Origin: Nocardia cyriacigeorgica GUH-2
Lineage (GTDB): Bacteria > Actinomycetota > Actinomycetes > Mycobacteriales > Mycobacteriaceae
Length of the DNA stretch: 64,000 nt
Direction: 5' to 3'
Assembly: GCF_000284035.1 (NCBI RefSeq)
Contig: NC_016887.1
Span: 1,798,001-1,862,000, forward strand
Positions within the stretch are counted from its first letter, which is position 1; every line of letters starts with the position of its first letter. This document shows, piece by piece, positions 23,136 through 31,846 of the stretch. A program made the translations under genes and the position numbers. A model generated the notes under the pieces. That model saw only the letters and a program-made list of their open reading frames with translations. It searched no databases and was not told where the DNA came from.

Positions 23136-23717
23136 CTATCTCGGGGGCAGGTGCTGGGCCAGCAGGATGGTGAGCTGATTGCGCGCGTCGTCGAACGGAT
23201 GCGCGGATTTCAAGGCCCGGCTCTGCACGATGGCGCCTTCGATCACCGACAGCAGCAGCCCGGCCAGCGCACAGGCCGTGGCGCGTTCGATGCCCGCGGC
23301 AACGAGACCGTCGGCCAGGCGGGCGGTCCACTCCGCGAAGGCCTGGCCGGCCGCGGACTGGACCGGGGGGTTCAGTTCGTCCAGCGCGGCCGCCATCATG
23401 AACGAGCCGGCCCGGTAATCGCTGGTTTCGAGGGCTTCGCGCCAGAACCCGAAGAGTTCGTCGAGCCAGCCTTCCACCGTCGGCGCCTTCACCAGCGCGT
23501 CGGCCATGGCGCTGACGTGCGAATACACCAGACGCGAGACGATCCGGGCGGCCGTCTCCACCAGCTCGGTCTTACCGGCCGGGAAATGCTGGTACAGCGA
23601 GTTGCGCGAGGCATTGCCGCGCTTGAGCAGTTCACTCAGCCCGGCGGCATGCACGCCGTGCTCCTGCACGGTGCCGATGGTCGCGGCGATCAGTCGGGCG
23701 CGGGGTCCGGCCGTCAC
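23136..23717 (-). CDS. TetR-family regulator (LmrA/YxaF type)
   Basis: This 193-residue TetR regulator has an N-terminal helix-turn-helix (ARLIAATIGTVQEHGVHAAGLSELLKRGNASRNSLYQHF) and a C-terminal domain of the LmrA/YxaF type (AGSFMMAAALDE). GTG start with GGAGGAATTC upstream. It is divergent from fabH, and two copies of a GAACCGATCGGTTC-type palindrome lie between them, one overlapping each promoter. It most likely represses both genes. The ligand is unknown. Confidence 0.93.
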   Translation of the reverse strand: MTAGPRARLIAATIGTVQEHGVHAAGLSELLKRGNASRNSLYQHFPAGKTELVETAARIVSRLVYSHVSAMADALVKAPTVEGWLDELFGFWREALETSDYRAGSFMMAAALDELNPPVQSAAGQAFAEWTARLADGLVAAGIERATACALAGLLLSVIEGAIVQSRALKSAHPFDDARNQLTILLAQHLPPR

Positions 23718-23738
23718 TGAATTCCTCCAAGCCTTGAT

Positions 23739-23754
23739 TGAACCGATCGGTCCA
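23739..23754. promoter_or_regulatory. TetR operator, proximal copy
   Basis: TGAACCGATCGGTCCA, a near-perfect palindrome, lies 21 bp upstream of the TetR start and repeats the core of the site at 23774. Confidence 0.75.
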
Positions 23755-23773
23755 TGTTAGAACTTCGTCGGAC

Positions 23774-23791
23774 GTGAACCGATCGGTTCAC
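23774..23791. promoter_or_regulatory. TetR operator, perfect 18-bp palindrome
   Basis: GTGAACCGATCGGTTCAC is fully symmetric and ends 14 bp before the fabH start. The two sites are 35 bp apart centre to centre. Confidence 0.85.
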
Positions 23792-23805
23792 ACGAGAGGA
23801 ACCCC

Positions 23806-24843
23806 GTGCCCGCGCATATCGCCACCGCGACCCCGGTCGCCCACGCCGCCCTCCTCGGCCTCGGGATCTACCGGCCCCGCCGCGTCGTCCCCAATGCCGA
23901 GATCGTCGACCGCATCGATTCCTCGGACGAGTGGATTCGCACCCGCTCCGGCATTGCCGCCCGGCATTGGGCCGAGGCCGACGAAACCATCGTCGGCATG
24001 AGCACGGCCGCCGCCCGCGACGCGCTGAAGGCCGCGGACCTGGCTGCCGAGGAGATCGACACCGTCATCCTGGCGACGTCCTCACAGATGGTGCTCGGCC
24101 CCTCGGCCGGTGCGGTGGTGGCCACCGAACTCGGCATGCACGACACCGCCGCGTTCGACGTGTCGGCCGGATGCGCCGGCTTCTGCTACGCGCTGGCCAA
24201 TGCCGCGAACCTGGTGCGCGCGGGCCAGGCCCGGCACGTGCTGGTGATCGGTGTCGAGCGGCTGTCCGACCTGCTCGACCCCACGGATCGCAGCTGCGCG
24301 TTCATCTTCGCCGACGGTGCAGGCGCTGTGGTGGTGGGTCCGTCGGACGCGGAAGGCATCGGTCCCGTTGCGTGGGGTTCGGACGGCAGCCAGACCGCGG
24401 CGATCAAGCAGGACAAGGATTTCCAGCAGTACTTCGCCGAGGTCGCGGCAGCGGAAGCGAGCGGCGGGACCACCGAGCGCCCCTATATCCGGATGAACGG
24501 CCAGGCGGTCTTCCGCTGGGCCGTGACCTTTCTGGAGAAGGCGTGCCGCGATGCGCTCGAACGGGCCGGGGTCACCGTCGACGACCTCGACGCCTTCGTG
24601 CCGCATCAGGCCAATATGCGCATCACCGACGCGCTCACCCGCGCGCTGCACATGCCCGAGTCGGTCGCCATCGCGCGCGACATCGTCGACACCGGGAACA
24701 CCAGCGCCGCATCGATTCCCATGGCCATGCACCAGTTGCTGCGGTCCGGAGCGTCCAAGCCGGGCGATACGGCTTTGCTGGTCGGGTTCGGTGCGGGCCT
24801 GGCGTACGCGGGCCAGGTCGTGCAGTTGCCCGCCTTCGCCTGA
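23806..24843 (+). CDS. fabH: 3-oxoacyl-ACP synthase III (FabH-type)
   Basis: This 345-residue KAS III homologue condenses an acyl-CoA primer with malonyl-ACP. The triad is visible: Cys123 in SAGCAGFCYA, histidine in VPHQANMRI and asparagine in DTGNTSAAS. The C-terminal LVGFGAGLAYAGQVV is typical. GTG start with AGAGGA upstream. It does not sit in the FAS-II cluster at 60-64 kb but alone beside its own TetR regulator, so it may be a second FabH for a special primer or secondary product. A hairpin terminator follows. Confidence 0.93.
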   Translation: MPAHIATATPVAHAALLGLGIYRPRRVVPNAEIVDRIDSSDEWIRTRSGIAARHWAEADETIVGMSTAAARDALKAADLAAEEIDTVILATSSQMVLGPSAGAVVATELGMHDTAAFDVSAGCAGFCYALANAANLVRAGQARHVLVIGVERLSDLLDPTDRSCAFIFADGAGAVVVGPSDAEGIGPVAWGSDGSQTAAIKQDKDFQQYFAEVAAAEASGGTTERPYIRMNGQAVFRWAVTFLEKACRDALERAGVTVDDLDAFVPHQANMRITDALTRALHMPESVAIARDIVDTGNTSAASIPMAMHQLLRSGASKPGDTALLVGFGAGLAYAGQVVQLPAFA

Positions 24844-24859
24844 GTTCCTTCAACCATGA

Positions 24860-24891
24860 CGATCGGCCCGGCGCCGCCTCCGGGCCGATCG
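24860..24891. terminator. Strong bidirectional hairpin
   Basis: Perfect 12-bp arms CGATCGGCCCGG and CCGGGCCGATCG with an 8-nt loop lie midway between the convergent fabH and PepSY genes. Confidence 0.75.
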
Positions 24892-24902
24892 CTACGGCAC
24901 CG

Positions 24903-25268
24903 TCAGTCCTGGTCGACGGTGCCGAGCACCTTGCCGGTGTTGGCGTCGATGGTCACGTCGTACTCGACGCCCGCAGGCGTGCGGACGTCGACCTCCCACA
25001 CCGGCGTGCCGTGTTCGGTATCGAATTCGGCAGAGGTCGCCACACCCTCGGGGACCTGCGCCGCAGCCGTGTCCATGGCCTCCTGCCGCTCGATGCTGGG
25101 ATTCGCCATCAGCGACCACTCGGTGATCGGGCGGTCCAAGGAGATGGTGTTGTGCGAACCGTTGCCGAAGGTCAACGCGGCGAGGCCGATACCGGCGGCC
25201 GCGAGGACCACGGCGCCGACGAAGACCCAGCGAAGTCCGGCGGTGGCCCGGCGCAGGATGCTGACCAT
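24903..25268 (-). CDS. PepSY-domain membrane protein
   Basis: This 121-residue protein has an N-terminal transmembrane anchor (LRWVFVGAVVLAAAGIGLAALTF) and a C-terminal PepSY domain ending DVRTPAGVEYDVTIDANTGKVLGTVDQD. PepSY domains face outward and often sit with two-component systems as inhibitors or sensors. The ATG at 25268 has GGAGG seven bases upstream. It is divergent from the response regulator/kinase pair, sharing a regulatory region with CTGAA repeats. Confidence 0.9.
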   Translation of the reverse strand: MVSILRRATAGLRWVFVGAVVLAAAGIGLAALTFGNGSHNTISLDRPITEWSLMANPSIERQEAMDTAAAQVPEGVATSAEFDTEHGTPVWEVDVRTPAGVEYDVTIDANTGKVLGTVDQD

Positions 25269-25328
25269 GGTGAAACCTCCTGTGGGAGTGTGCTGTGCGA
25301 ATGTGGTGACCACTGTGGCAGGACGAAG

Positions 25329-25354
25329 CTGAAGCCGAGCTGAACCAACCTGAA
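25329..25354. promoter_or_regulatory. CTGAA direct repeats, response regulator site candidate
   Basis: CTGAA occurs at 25329, 25340 and 25350, spaced 11 and 10 bp apart, with an inverted copy (TTCAG) at 25361-25365. About one helical turn spacing is typical of OmpR-family response regulator binding. The site lies between the divergent PepSY and response regulator genes. Confidence 0.5.
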
Positions 25355-25388
25355 GGACGTTTCAGCCGGAATCTGACACTCTTGGCGC

Positions 25389-26066
25389 ATGCGTCTGCTG
25401 ATCGTGGAGGACGAGAAACGTCTCGCCCTCGCACTGGCAAAGGGCTTGTCCGCCGAGGGGTTCGCCGTCGACGTGGTGCACGACGGTGCCGAAGGGCTGC
25501 ACCGGGCCACCACCGCCGACTACGACCTGATCATCCTCGATATCATGCTGCCCGGGATGAACGGTTACCAGGTGTGCGCCGCGCTGCGGGCCGCCGGTCA
25601 CGAGACACCGGTGCTGATGCTCACCGCCAAAGACGGCGAGTACGACGAGGCCGAGGGCCTGGACACCGGCGCCGACGACTATCTCAGCAAGCCGTTTTCC
25701 TATGTGGTGCTGGTCGCGCGGATCCGGGCGCTGCTGCGCAGACGGACCCGCGCCGGCGCCCAGCTGCTGCGCGTCGGCGAGCTCGTCCTGGACCCCGCCA
25801 CCCGGCTGTGCCGCCGTGGTGACCAGGAAGTCTCGCTCACCGCCAAAGAGTTCGCGGTGCTGGAACACCTGGCCGTGCGCGCCGGTGAGGTGGTGTCGAA
25901 AGCCGATATCCTCGAACATGTCTGGGACTTCGCCTACGACGGCGACCCCAACATTGTCGAGGTGTACATCAGCGCCCTGCGCCGCAAGATCGACACCCCG
26001 TTCGCCTGCCGCACCATCCTCACCGTCCGCGGCGCCGGCTACCGATTGACGGCCGAACGTGGGTGA
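25389..26066 (+). CDS. OmpR-family response regulator
   Basis: This 225-residue two-component response regulator has a receiver domain with acidic pocket (VEDE), phosphoacceptor Asp51 in IILDIMLPG and lysine in LSKPFSY. The C-terminal winged helix (EVSLTAKEFAVLEHLAVRAGEVVSKADILEHVWD ... VEVYISALRRKID) is typical of OmpR. It overlaps the kinase gene by 8 nt and is divergent from the PepSY gene, its likely target. The signal is unknown. Confidence 0.95.
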   Translation: MRLLIVEDEKRLALALAKGLSAEGFAVDVVHDGAEGLHRATTADYDLIILDIMLPGMNGYQVCAALRAAGHETPVLMLTAKDGEYDEAEGLDTGADDYLSKPFSYVVLVARIRALLRRRTRAGAQLLRVGELVLDPATRLCRRGDQEVSLTAKEFAVLEHLAVRAGEVVSKADILEHVWDFAYDGDPNIVEVYISALRRKIDTPFACRTILTVRGAGYRLTAERG

Positions 26067-27666
26067 ACCGGTGCGTCGCTTCAGCTCGCCGTGGAGTTCG
26101 GTGCGAGCACGCACCACCACCGCCGCGACCGTCGTGGTGGCCCTGGCGCTGACGGCCACCGGGATGGCGGTGCTCGAGACGCTGCACCACAACCTCGTCG
26201 AAAGTGCCGGCGTGCAGGCCGAAGGAAACGCTCGCGATCTCCTCGCCCAGCTCGAGACGGGCACCGAATTCGCGCGACTACGGTTTCCCGATCCCGATGA
26301 CGAACCGGCCCAGGTTGTTTCACCCGACGGCATAGTGCTCGCCGCCGACGAGGAGCTGGCGATCAGCGGGCCCATCGCGGATTTCACACCGCAGTCCGGT
26401 GGTGGTGGCGACCAGGGCGGTTCTGGCGGCGAGGGTGACGACGAGGAGAGCGACGAAGAAGAAGACGACGACGAGGAAGAAGAGGCCGACGACGGCGAGG
26501 AGGATTCGGGGAGCACAGGGCCCGCCGGTGCGCGCGAGGAAATCGGCGGCGCGGGCGGAGTGAGCCAGCAGAGCGTGGGGAGTTCCGCTCGCACCACTGA
26601 CCAGGGCGCGGCCGACGCAGGAACCACCGCGACCGAGGGGGCCACCTTCAGCGAAGTCTCGCTCACCATGGCCGACTCCGAGGCCCCGGAGAACTTCCGC
26701 GTCGCCGCGCTACCAGCCGCCACCACAACCGGGCAACCGGTCATCATTTATGCCGCCGCGTCCCTGGATACCGCTGAAAGCGCCGTCGCCGACGCACGCC
26801 GCGCCATGCTGATCGGACTGCCACTGCTGCTGGCTGTGGTCGCAGCCGTGACGTGGCTGGTCACCCGCCGCGCTTTGCGGCCGGTCGAAGCGATCCGCAG
26901 CGAACTCGCCGAGATCATGCACGGCGACCTCTCCCGCCGGGTCCCGGAACCGCGCTCGCGCGACGAGATCGGCAGGCTGGCCGTCACGACCAACGAGACC
27001 CTGGCCGCGCTGGAGAAATCCTCGGAACGCCAGCGCCGTTTCATCGCCGACGCCGCCCATGAACTGCGCAGCCCGATCGCCAGCCTGCGCACCCAACTCG
27101 AAGTGGCGCAAGCGCATCCGGATCTGCTCGAAATGGACGGGGTGCTCGGCGACACCGTCCGGATCCAGCAGCTCGCCACCGACCTGTTGCTGCTGGCCAG
27201 GCTCGACGCCGGGGAACAGCCGCGCGCCGACCGGGTGGATCTCACGGCATTGATCGAGGAGGAACTCGCCCATCGGATCGGTGACCGTATCCCGGTCGAG
27301 TCCGCGCTGCCGGAGGCGGCGGTCGAGGTGACCGGGAGCCGCACGCAGCTCGCGCGCGTGCTGGGCAACCTGGTCGACAATGCCCAGCGGCATGCGGCCT
27401 CGACGGTGCGTGTTGGGCTCGGGTGCCGCGCGGGCACCGCGATCATGGAGGTCGTGGACGACGGTTCAGGTGTGCCGGAGGCCGATCGGGAACGGATCTT
27501 CCAGCGTTTCGTCCGCCTCGACGAGGCCCGCAGCCGCGACGATGGCGGCGCCGGTCTCGGCCTCGCCATCGTCCGCGATGTCGTGCAACGCCACGGCGGC
27601 GTCATCCGGGTCGAAGGGGCGCCGCAGGGTGGCGCCCGCTTCATCGTCGAACTTCCGATTCGGTGA
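26059..27666 (+). CDS. Sensor histidine kinase with acidic extracytoplasmic loop
   Basis: This is a 535-residue kinase. TM1 (TTAATVVVALALTATGMAVL, about 15-37) and TM2 (MLIGLPLLLAVVAAVTWLV, about 251-270) flank a sensor region. A run of mostly Asp and Glu lies at about residues 125-155, inside a Gly/Ser-rich linker. HAMP, HisKA (His334 in DAAHELRSP) and HATPase_c (NLVDNAQRH, DDGSGV, GGAGLGLAIV) follow. GTG start overlaps the regulator gene. The acidic loop may bind divalent cations or cationic peptides; this is inference. It ends 7 bp before the convergent desaturase. Confidence 0.95.
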   Translation: MGEPVRRFSSPWSSVRARTTTAATVVVALALTATGMAVLETLHHNLVESAGVQAEGNARDLLAQLETGTEFARLRFPDPDDEPAQVVSPDGIVLAADEELAISGPIADFTPQSGGGGDQGGSGGEGDDEESDEEEDDDEEEEADDGEEDSGSTGPAGAREEIGGAGGVSQQSVGSSARTTDQGAADAGTTATEGATFSEVSLTMADSEAPENFRVAALPAATTTGQPVIIYAAASLDTAESAVADARRAMLIGLPLLLAVVAAVTWLVTRRALRPVEAIRSELAEIMHGDLSRRVPEPRSRDEIGRLAVTTNETLAALEKSSERQRRFIADAAHELRSPIASLRTQLEVAQAHPDLLEMDGVLGDTVRIQQLATDLLLLARLDAGEQPRADRVDLTALIEEELAHRIGDRIPVESALPEAAVEVTGSRTQLARVLGNLVDNAQRHAASTVRVGLGCRAGTAIMEVVDDGSGVPEADRERIFQRFVRLDEARSRDDGGAGLGLAIVRDVVQRHGGVIRVEGAPQGGARFIVELPIR

Positions 27667-27673
27667 TGTCCGG

Positions 27674-28627
27674 CTAGCCCACGCGTGCCGCTTCGCGTGC
27701 GGCCTCGCGGGCGAGGATGCGTTCGCGCTGCTCCTCGAACTTGATCACGTCGCGGGTCAGCTTCTCCATGTACTCGCCCAGTTCTTCCCGGCTGCGTTCG
27801 CCGCGCGCGGTGAAATCGTTGCGCTTGAATACATTCCAGATCCGCAGCACGGGCAGCACCACCTCGTCGAGATGCTGGCGCAGATCGTAGATCCCATGCT
27901 TGACCATCAGCACGCCGTTGCGCCGCCAGTTCGGCATACCGGTGCCCGGCATGGAGAACGTCTTCACGATGTGGGTCACCGATTCCATCGTCTGATCCGG
28001 GGCGATGTCGAAGGCCGCCGCAGTGACGTTGCGGTAGAACATCATGTGCAGGTTCTCATCGGCGGCGATGCGTTGCAGCATCCGATCCGCGATCGGATCC
28101 TCGCAGACCCGTCCGGTGCTGCGGTGGCTGATCCGGGTGGCCAGCTCCTGAATGGTCACGTACGCGACCTGGTCGAGCACGCCGCCGAAACCTTCCGGTG
28201 CGTGCACACCACGGGTCATGTGCACCATCCGGTCGTTTTCCAGCGCGACGGGATCGACCGCGCGGGTGCAGATCAGGTAGTCGCGCATGGCGATCGCGTG
28301 CCGGTTCTCCTCGGCCGTCCACCGGCCGACCCAGGTGCCCCAGGCGCCGTCCTGGGAGAAGTTCTCCGAGATCACCCGGTGGTAGGAGGGGAGATTGTCC
28401 TCGGTGAGCAGGTTGGTCACCATCGCGACCTTGGCGACTTCGGACAGCCGCGACTGCTCCGGATGCCAGTCCTCACCACCCATGGCCGCGAAGTTGCGGC
28501 CCTCATCCCACGGCACGTAATCGTGCGGATTCCAGTCCTTGGCCGTGGCCAGGTGCCGGTCGATATTGGTCGCTACCACCGGTTCCAGCTCGGTCAGCAG
28601 CTCGAGTTGCGTCAAGTCCCTTGCCAT
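27674..28627 (-). CDS. Acyl-ACP desaturase (DesA-type)
   Basis: This 317-residue soluble diiron fatty acyl-ACP desaturase introduces a double bond into acyl-ACP. The iron-ligand motifs are present: TEDNLPSYH, EENRHA, E in IQELATRISH, and DENLHMMF. It is closest to mycobacterial DesA1/DesA2 in layout. The ATG at 28627 is favoured; the frame stays open to 28684 but that extension is unlike the family. Electron donor genes are not adjacent. It is monocistronic and convergent with the kinase gene. Confidence 0.92.
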   Translation of the reverse strand: MARDLTQLELLTELEPVVATNIDRHLATAKDWNPHDYVPWDEGRNFAAMGGEDWHPEQSRLSEVAKVAMVTNLLTEDNLPSYHRVISENFSQDGAWGTWVGRWTAEENRHAIAMRDYLICTRAVDPVALENDRMVHMTRGVHAPEGFGGVLDQVAYVTIQELATRISHRSTGRVCEDPIADRMLQRIAADENLHMMFYRNVTAAAFDIAPDQTMESVTHIVKTFSMPGTGMPNWRRNGVLMVKHGIYDLRQHLDEVVLPVLRIWNVFKRNDFTARGERSREELGEYMEKLTRDVIKFEEQRERILAREAAREAARVG

Positions 28628-28872
28628 GCAGCGCCTTTCAATTCGATGGAACACACCACGAACATCCCGCTGGTCACGCATCACTGACTGTGCGGCCTCG
28701 CCGCACCCACACCCTAGACGAGCTCGATCGGCGTGGTGCTCGATTCACCGAGCGGCCGGCATCTGCTCACCGCACCCCATCGGTCCCGGCCAGAACAGGC
28801 CGTATCGAGCTGGTAAGGAGTGTAGCGAGCCGAGTCAGGCCACGATAGCGGCGCAGAACGCCTGGCGCCGCG

Positions 28873-29322
28873 CTACCGTCGGTGCCGAGCGATCCACTGC
28901 GGTGTGCAGCACGATTCGCACGGTTGCAGCTCGCCCGGGTCGACCGCGTGCCAGGAAACCGCGACGATGTCGTGGGTGTTCTTGCCTTGGCGCGCGGATT
29001 GCCGCTGCCCTTCGAGGAGCCACGTGCATCGAGCGTCGTTGTGATACGCGCGCCCGCCCCGGGTCCGGTAGCCGCGAGCGAGCACATCCACCACATATCG
29101 GCTGTCCGATGACACCCGGACCACGGACGGTCGCCTCAAGGCTTCCAACCCTCGGATCGCGGCGGTCAGCTCCATGCGATTGTTGGTCGTGGACGGTTCG
29201 GACCCGTAGATCTCCCGCTCGTGTTTCCCGTACCGCAGCACCACACCCCATCCGCCCGGGCCGGGATTGCCCGAACATGCACCGTCAGTGAACATCTCGA
29301 CGATCGGCTCCCCATCCTCCAT
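28873..29322 (-). CDS. RNase HI-like protein with atypical C-terminus
   Basis: The N-terminal half of this 149-residue protein is a good RNase [18 protein letters not shown] with the first aspartate, NNRMEL with the glutamate and SSDSRYV with the second aspartate. The C-terminal half, where RNase HI has GHxGHxxNExxDxLA, instead reads [17 protein letters not shown] and ends in RHRR, so the fourth metal-binding aspartate and the handle region are missing. No other frame restores them. It may be a degenerate paralogue or a derived subfamily, possibly inactive. No strong ribosome site is seen at the ATG. Confidence 0.75.
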   Translation of the reverse strand: MEDGEPIVEMFTDGACSGNPGPGGWGVVLRYGKHEREIYGSEPSTTNNRMELTAAIRGLEALRRPSVVRVSSDSRYVVDVLARGYRTRGGRAYHNDARCTWLLEGQRQSARQGKNTHDIVAVSWHAVDPGELQPCESCCTPQWIARHRR

Positions 29323-29515
29323 GGGGTCACGGTATCCCGTCCTGCCCGAAGGCGACCGGATTCTGAGGAAGGGCGGCGACCGGAATCGGGCCGGTCGGCT
29401 CTGCCCTCGAGTGCAGCCGGTGAGGTCGGTATCGCTGAGACCCGCATCGATTTTCCACCGCCTGTCGGATTCCGGGCCCTCCCGATCGTCTAATGGATGA
29501 AGGAGGTGAACCGGC

Positions 29516-29860
29516 ATGAAATACGTGCTGATGTTCTGCGAGACCGAGCAGTGGGAGAAAACCTGGGAGGCGATGGATCAAGAGGAACGGGATCGGGGGT
29601 TCGGGCAGGTGCAGGAGTGGTTGGCGCGGTATTCGGACAAGATTCTGCATAACCGGAAGCTGGCCGAGGCCGATACGGCTACCACTGTGCGGCTCGACGT
29701 CGAGGGGGAGCCGTTGATCACCGACGGGCCGTTTGTGGAGGGCAAGGAGGTGGTGAGCGGGTATGTCGAGGTCGACGTGGCCGACCTGGACGAGGCGCTG
29801 GCGATGGCGCGGACCTGGCCCGGGTGCCCGCTGGTCGAGATCCGGCCGGTCTTGATGTGA
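29516..29860 (+). CDS. YCII-related DGPF-domain protein
   Basis: This 114-residue YCII-family protein begins MKYVLMFCE and has the DGPF signature ([19 protein letters not shown]), which marks partners of ECF42 sigma factors. Preceded by AAGGAGGTGA. Its stop overlaps the GTG start of the sigma factor (GTGA), so the two are translationally coupled. Its role is thought to be modulating the sigma factor; the mechanism is not established. Confidence 0.93.
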   Translation: MKYVLMFCETEQWEKTWEAMDQEERDRGFGQVQEWLARYSDKILHNRKLAEADTATTVRLDVEGEPLITDGPFVEGKEVVSGYVEVDVADLDEALAMARTWPGCPLVEIRPVLM

Positions 29861-31071
29861 CCGAGCCGGCGGCGGCTGACGTGCTCGCGGCGGTGGTTCG
29901 CGAGCACGGCAGCAGGCTGGCGTCGGCGCTGGTGTCGCTGCTCGGTGATTTCTCCGCCGCCGAGGATCTGGTGTCGGATGCGGTGGAGAAGGCGTTGCGC
30001 ACCTGGCCGGTCGATGGGGTGCCGGAGCAACCGCAGGCGTGGCTGTTCACGGTGGCCCGGCGGCGCGGGCTCGATGTGCTGCGGCGCGAGGCGAACTATC
30101 GCGACAAGCTGCGGCAATTGCAGTGGCCGGTGTACGACGAACCCGACGACCGGCTGCGGCTGATGTTCACCTGCTGCCATCCGGCCCTTTCCCGCGAAGC
30201 CCAAGTGGCGTTGACGTTGCGCATGGTGTGCGGGCTGAGTACCGCGCAGTTGGCGAAGGCGTTCCTGGTCTCGGAATCGACGGTGTCCCAGCGCATCACC
30301 CGCGCCAAACGCAAGATCAGCCAGGCCGGCATTCCCTACCGCATCCCGGCCGACGAGGAGCTGGGCGAGCGATTGAGCGAGGTGCTGGCAGTCATCTATC
30401 TGCTGTTCAACGAGGGCTATCTGGCCACCGACCACACCGGCGGACGGGATCTGGCCGCCGACGCCGAATGGCTGGCCACCCTCACCGACCGGCTGCTGCC
30501 GGGCGAACCGGAGGTCATGGGGCTGCTCGCGCTGATCCGGCTGCACCGCGCCCGGGCCGCCGCCCGTTTCGATGACGACGGGCGGATCGTGCTGCTGCGC
30601 GATCAGGATCGCACGGCGTGGGATCACGCGACCATCGATCGTGCGATCCGGCTGCTCACCGAGGCCGGCCGGCTGAAACGCCCGGGCCCGTACCAGCTGC
30701 AGGCGGCGATCGTCGCCTGCCATGCGGAGGCTCCGAGCTGGGACGACACCGATTGGCCGCAGATCGTCGTGCTCTACGACATGCTGCTGCGGCTCACGCC
30801 GTCACCAGTGATCCGGCTGCACCGCGCGATCGCCCTCGCCCGCGTCGCGGGCCCGCAGGCAGCGTTGGCAGAACTGGACGAACTGGCCGACCCGCTGGCC
30901 AAATACCACCTGCTGCACGCCACCCGCGCCGAACTCCTGCGCGAACTCGGCCGCACCGACGACGCCGTCGCCGCCGACCAGCGCGCCCTCACACTCACCC
31001 GCAACCCGGCCGAACAGGCCGTGCTCGAGGAACGACTCGGCCGGTCGCACCACCTACGAGGACAACCATGA
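29857..31071 (+). CDS. ECF42-group RNA polymerase sigma factor
   Basis: This 404-residue extracytoplasmic-function sigma factor has region 2 (LVSLLGDFSAAEDLVSDAVEKALRTWP, AWLFTVARRRGLDVLRR), region 4 (LRMVCGLSTAQLAKAFLVSESTVSQRITRAKRKI) and a long C-terminal TPR-like extension ending in paired helices (EQAVLEERL). This extension and the DGPF neighbour define the ECF42 group. No anti-sigma gene is present, so activity is probably controlled through the C-terminal domain or the DGPF protein. Confidence 0.93.
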   Translation: MTEPAAADVLAAVVREHGSRLASALVSLLGDFSAAEDLVSDAVEKALRTWPVDGVPEQPQAWLFTVARRRGLDVLRREANYRDKLRQLQWPVYDEPDDRLRLMFTCCHPALSREAQVALTLRMVCGLSTAQLAKAFLVSESTVSQRITRAKRKISQAGIPYRIPADEELGERLSEVLAVIYLLFNEGYLATDHTGGRDLAADAEWLATLTDRLLPGEPEVMGLLALIRLHRARAAARFDDDGRIVLLRDQDRTAWDHATIDRAIRLLTEAGRLKRPGPYQLQAAIVACHAEAPSWDDTDWPQIVVLYDMLLRLTPSPVIRLHRAIALARVAGPQAALAELDELADPLAKYHLLHATRAELLRELGRTDDAVAADQRALTLTRNPAEQAVLEERLGRSHHLRGQP

Positions 31072-31238
31072 CGTCGTGACCGCGCACCGCCCGGCGCGGG
31101 ATCGTCGATGAACCGGCCGCCGGGCGTTGCTGACAGGCACGGATGGGTAGTCGAACCATGGAGGACGACACGCGTCGCGATCGGCCGGGTTGGGCGATCG
31201 GGGCCGCCTACCGTGGACGAAAACCCGAAGGAGCCACC

Positions 31239-31658
31239 GTGAAACCTCGTCATCTCGTGGCCGGTGCCGCGCTCGCCGCGGCGGCCGTCGGCCTCGCGCC
31301 CGCCGTCGCGTCCGCCGACGATCCGGAATTCCCGCGCAACGGAGTCATCCCGCCGGGGACCTACCACATCATCCGGCACCCCTCCAACGTCGTCGGATCT
31401 CCGCTGGAGAACTGCGACCTCCGGGTATTCGTGGACGGTGCGAATGTCGAACTGGCGTGCCCGACGTTCAGCCGGGCCGGGCATCAGCGGCCGGTCGGGA
31501 CCGACGAAACGTATGTGACCTTCGATTTCGTGCCGATCGGACTGGATCTGCGCGATATCGACCCGCGTCAGGGGCATTGGATCGGGACCATCAATATCGC
31601 CGGCACACCGCTCGCCGCGCCGTACCCGCTGGCCGGGGTGACGCTACAACGGCGCTGA
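31239..31658 (+). CDS. Small secreted protein
   Basis: This 139-residue protein has a Sec signal peptide (MKPRHLVAGAALAAAAVGLAPAVASA, cleavage after ASA near residue 26). The mature part contains GVIPPGTYHI, two cysteines (NCDLRVF and LACPTF) that may form a disulphide, and TFDFVPIGLDLRDIDP. GTG start with GAAGGAG upstream. No family is recognised; similar small secreted proteins are common in Nocardia. A hairpin terminator follows 15 bp after the stop. Confidence 0.8.
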   Translation: MKPRHLVAGAALAAAAVGLAPAVASADDPEFPRNGVIPPGTYHIIRHPSNVVGSPLENCDLRVFVDGANVELACPTFSRAGHQRPVGTDETYVTFDFVPIGLDLRDIDPRQGHWIGTINIAGTPLAAPYPLAGVTLQRR

Positions 31659-31673
31659 TCGACAACACTTCGG

Positions 31674-31712
31674 TGGGCGATCACCGGTGCAGCTCGTGCT
31701 GGTGATCGCCCA
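31674..31712 (+). terminator. Hairpin terminator
   Basis: TGGGCGATCACC (31674-31685) and GGTGATCGCCCA (31701-31712) form a perfect 12-bp stem with a 15-nt loop, shortly after the secreted protein stop. Confidence 0.65.
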
Positions 31713-31846
31713 TCGGCATGCTCACCTCACGGGCGTGGGCGGCGACATCACAGTGCGCCGACGGTTCGTTCAAGCCGGGAACTCACAGGTGTCGAACCGT
31801 CGGCGTGAGGCCGCAACGGCGCGCCGAGGACGGTCGGCGTGCCCGC

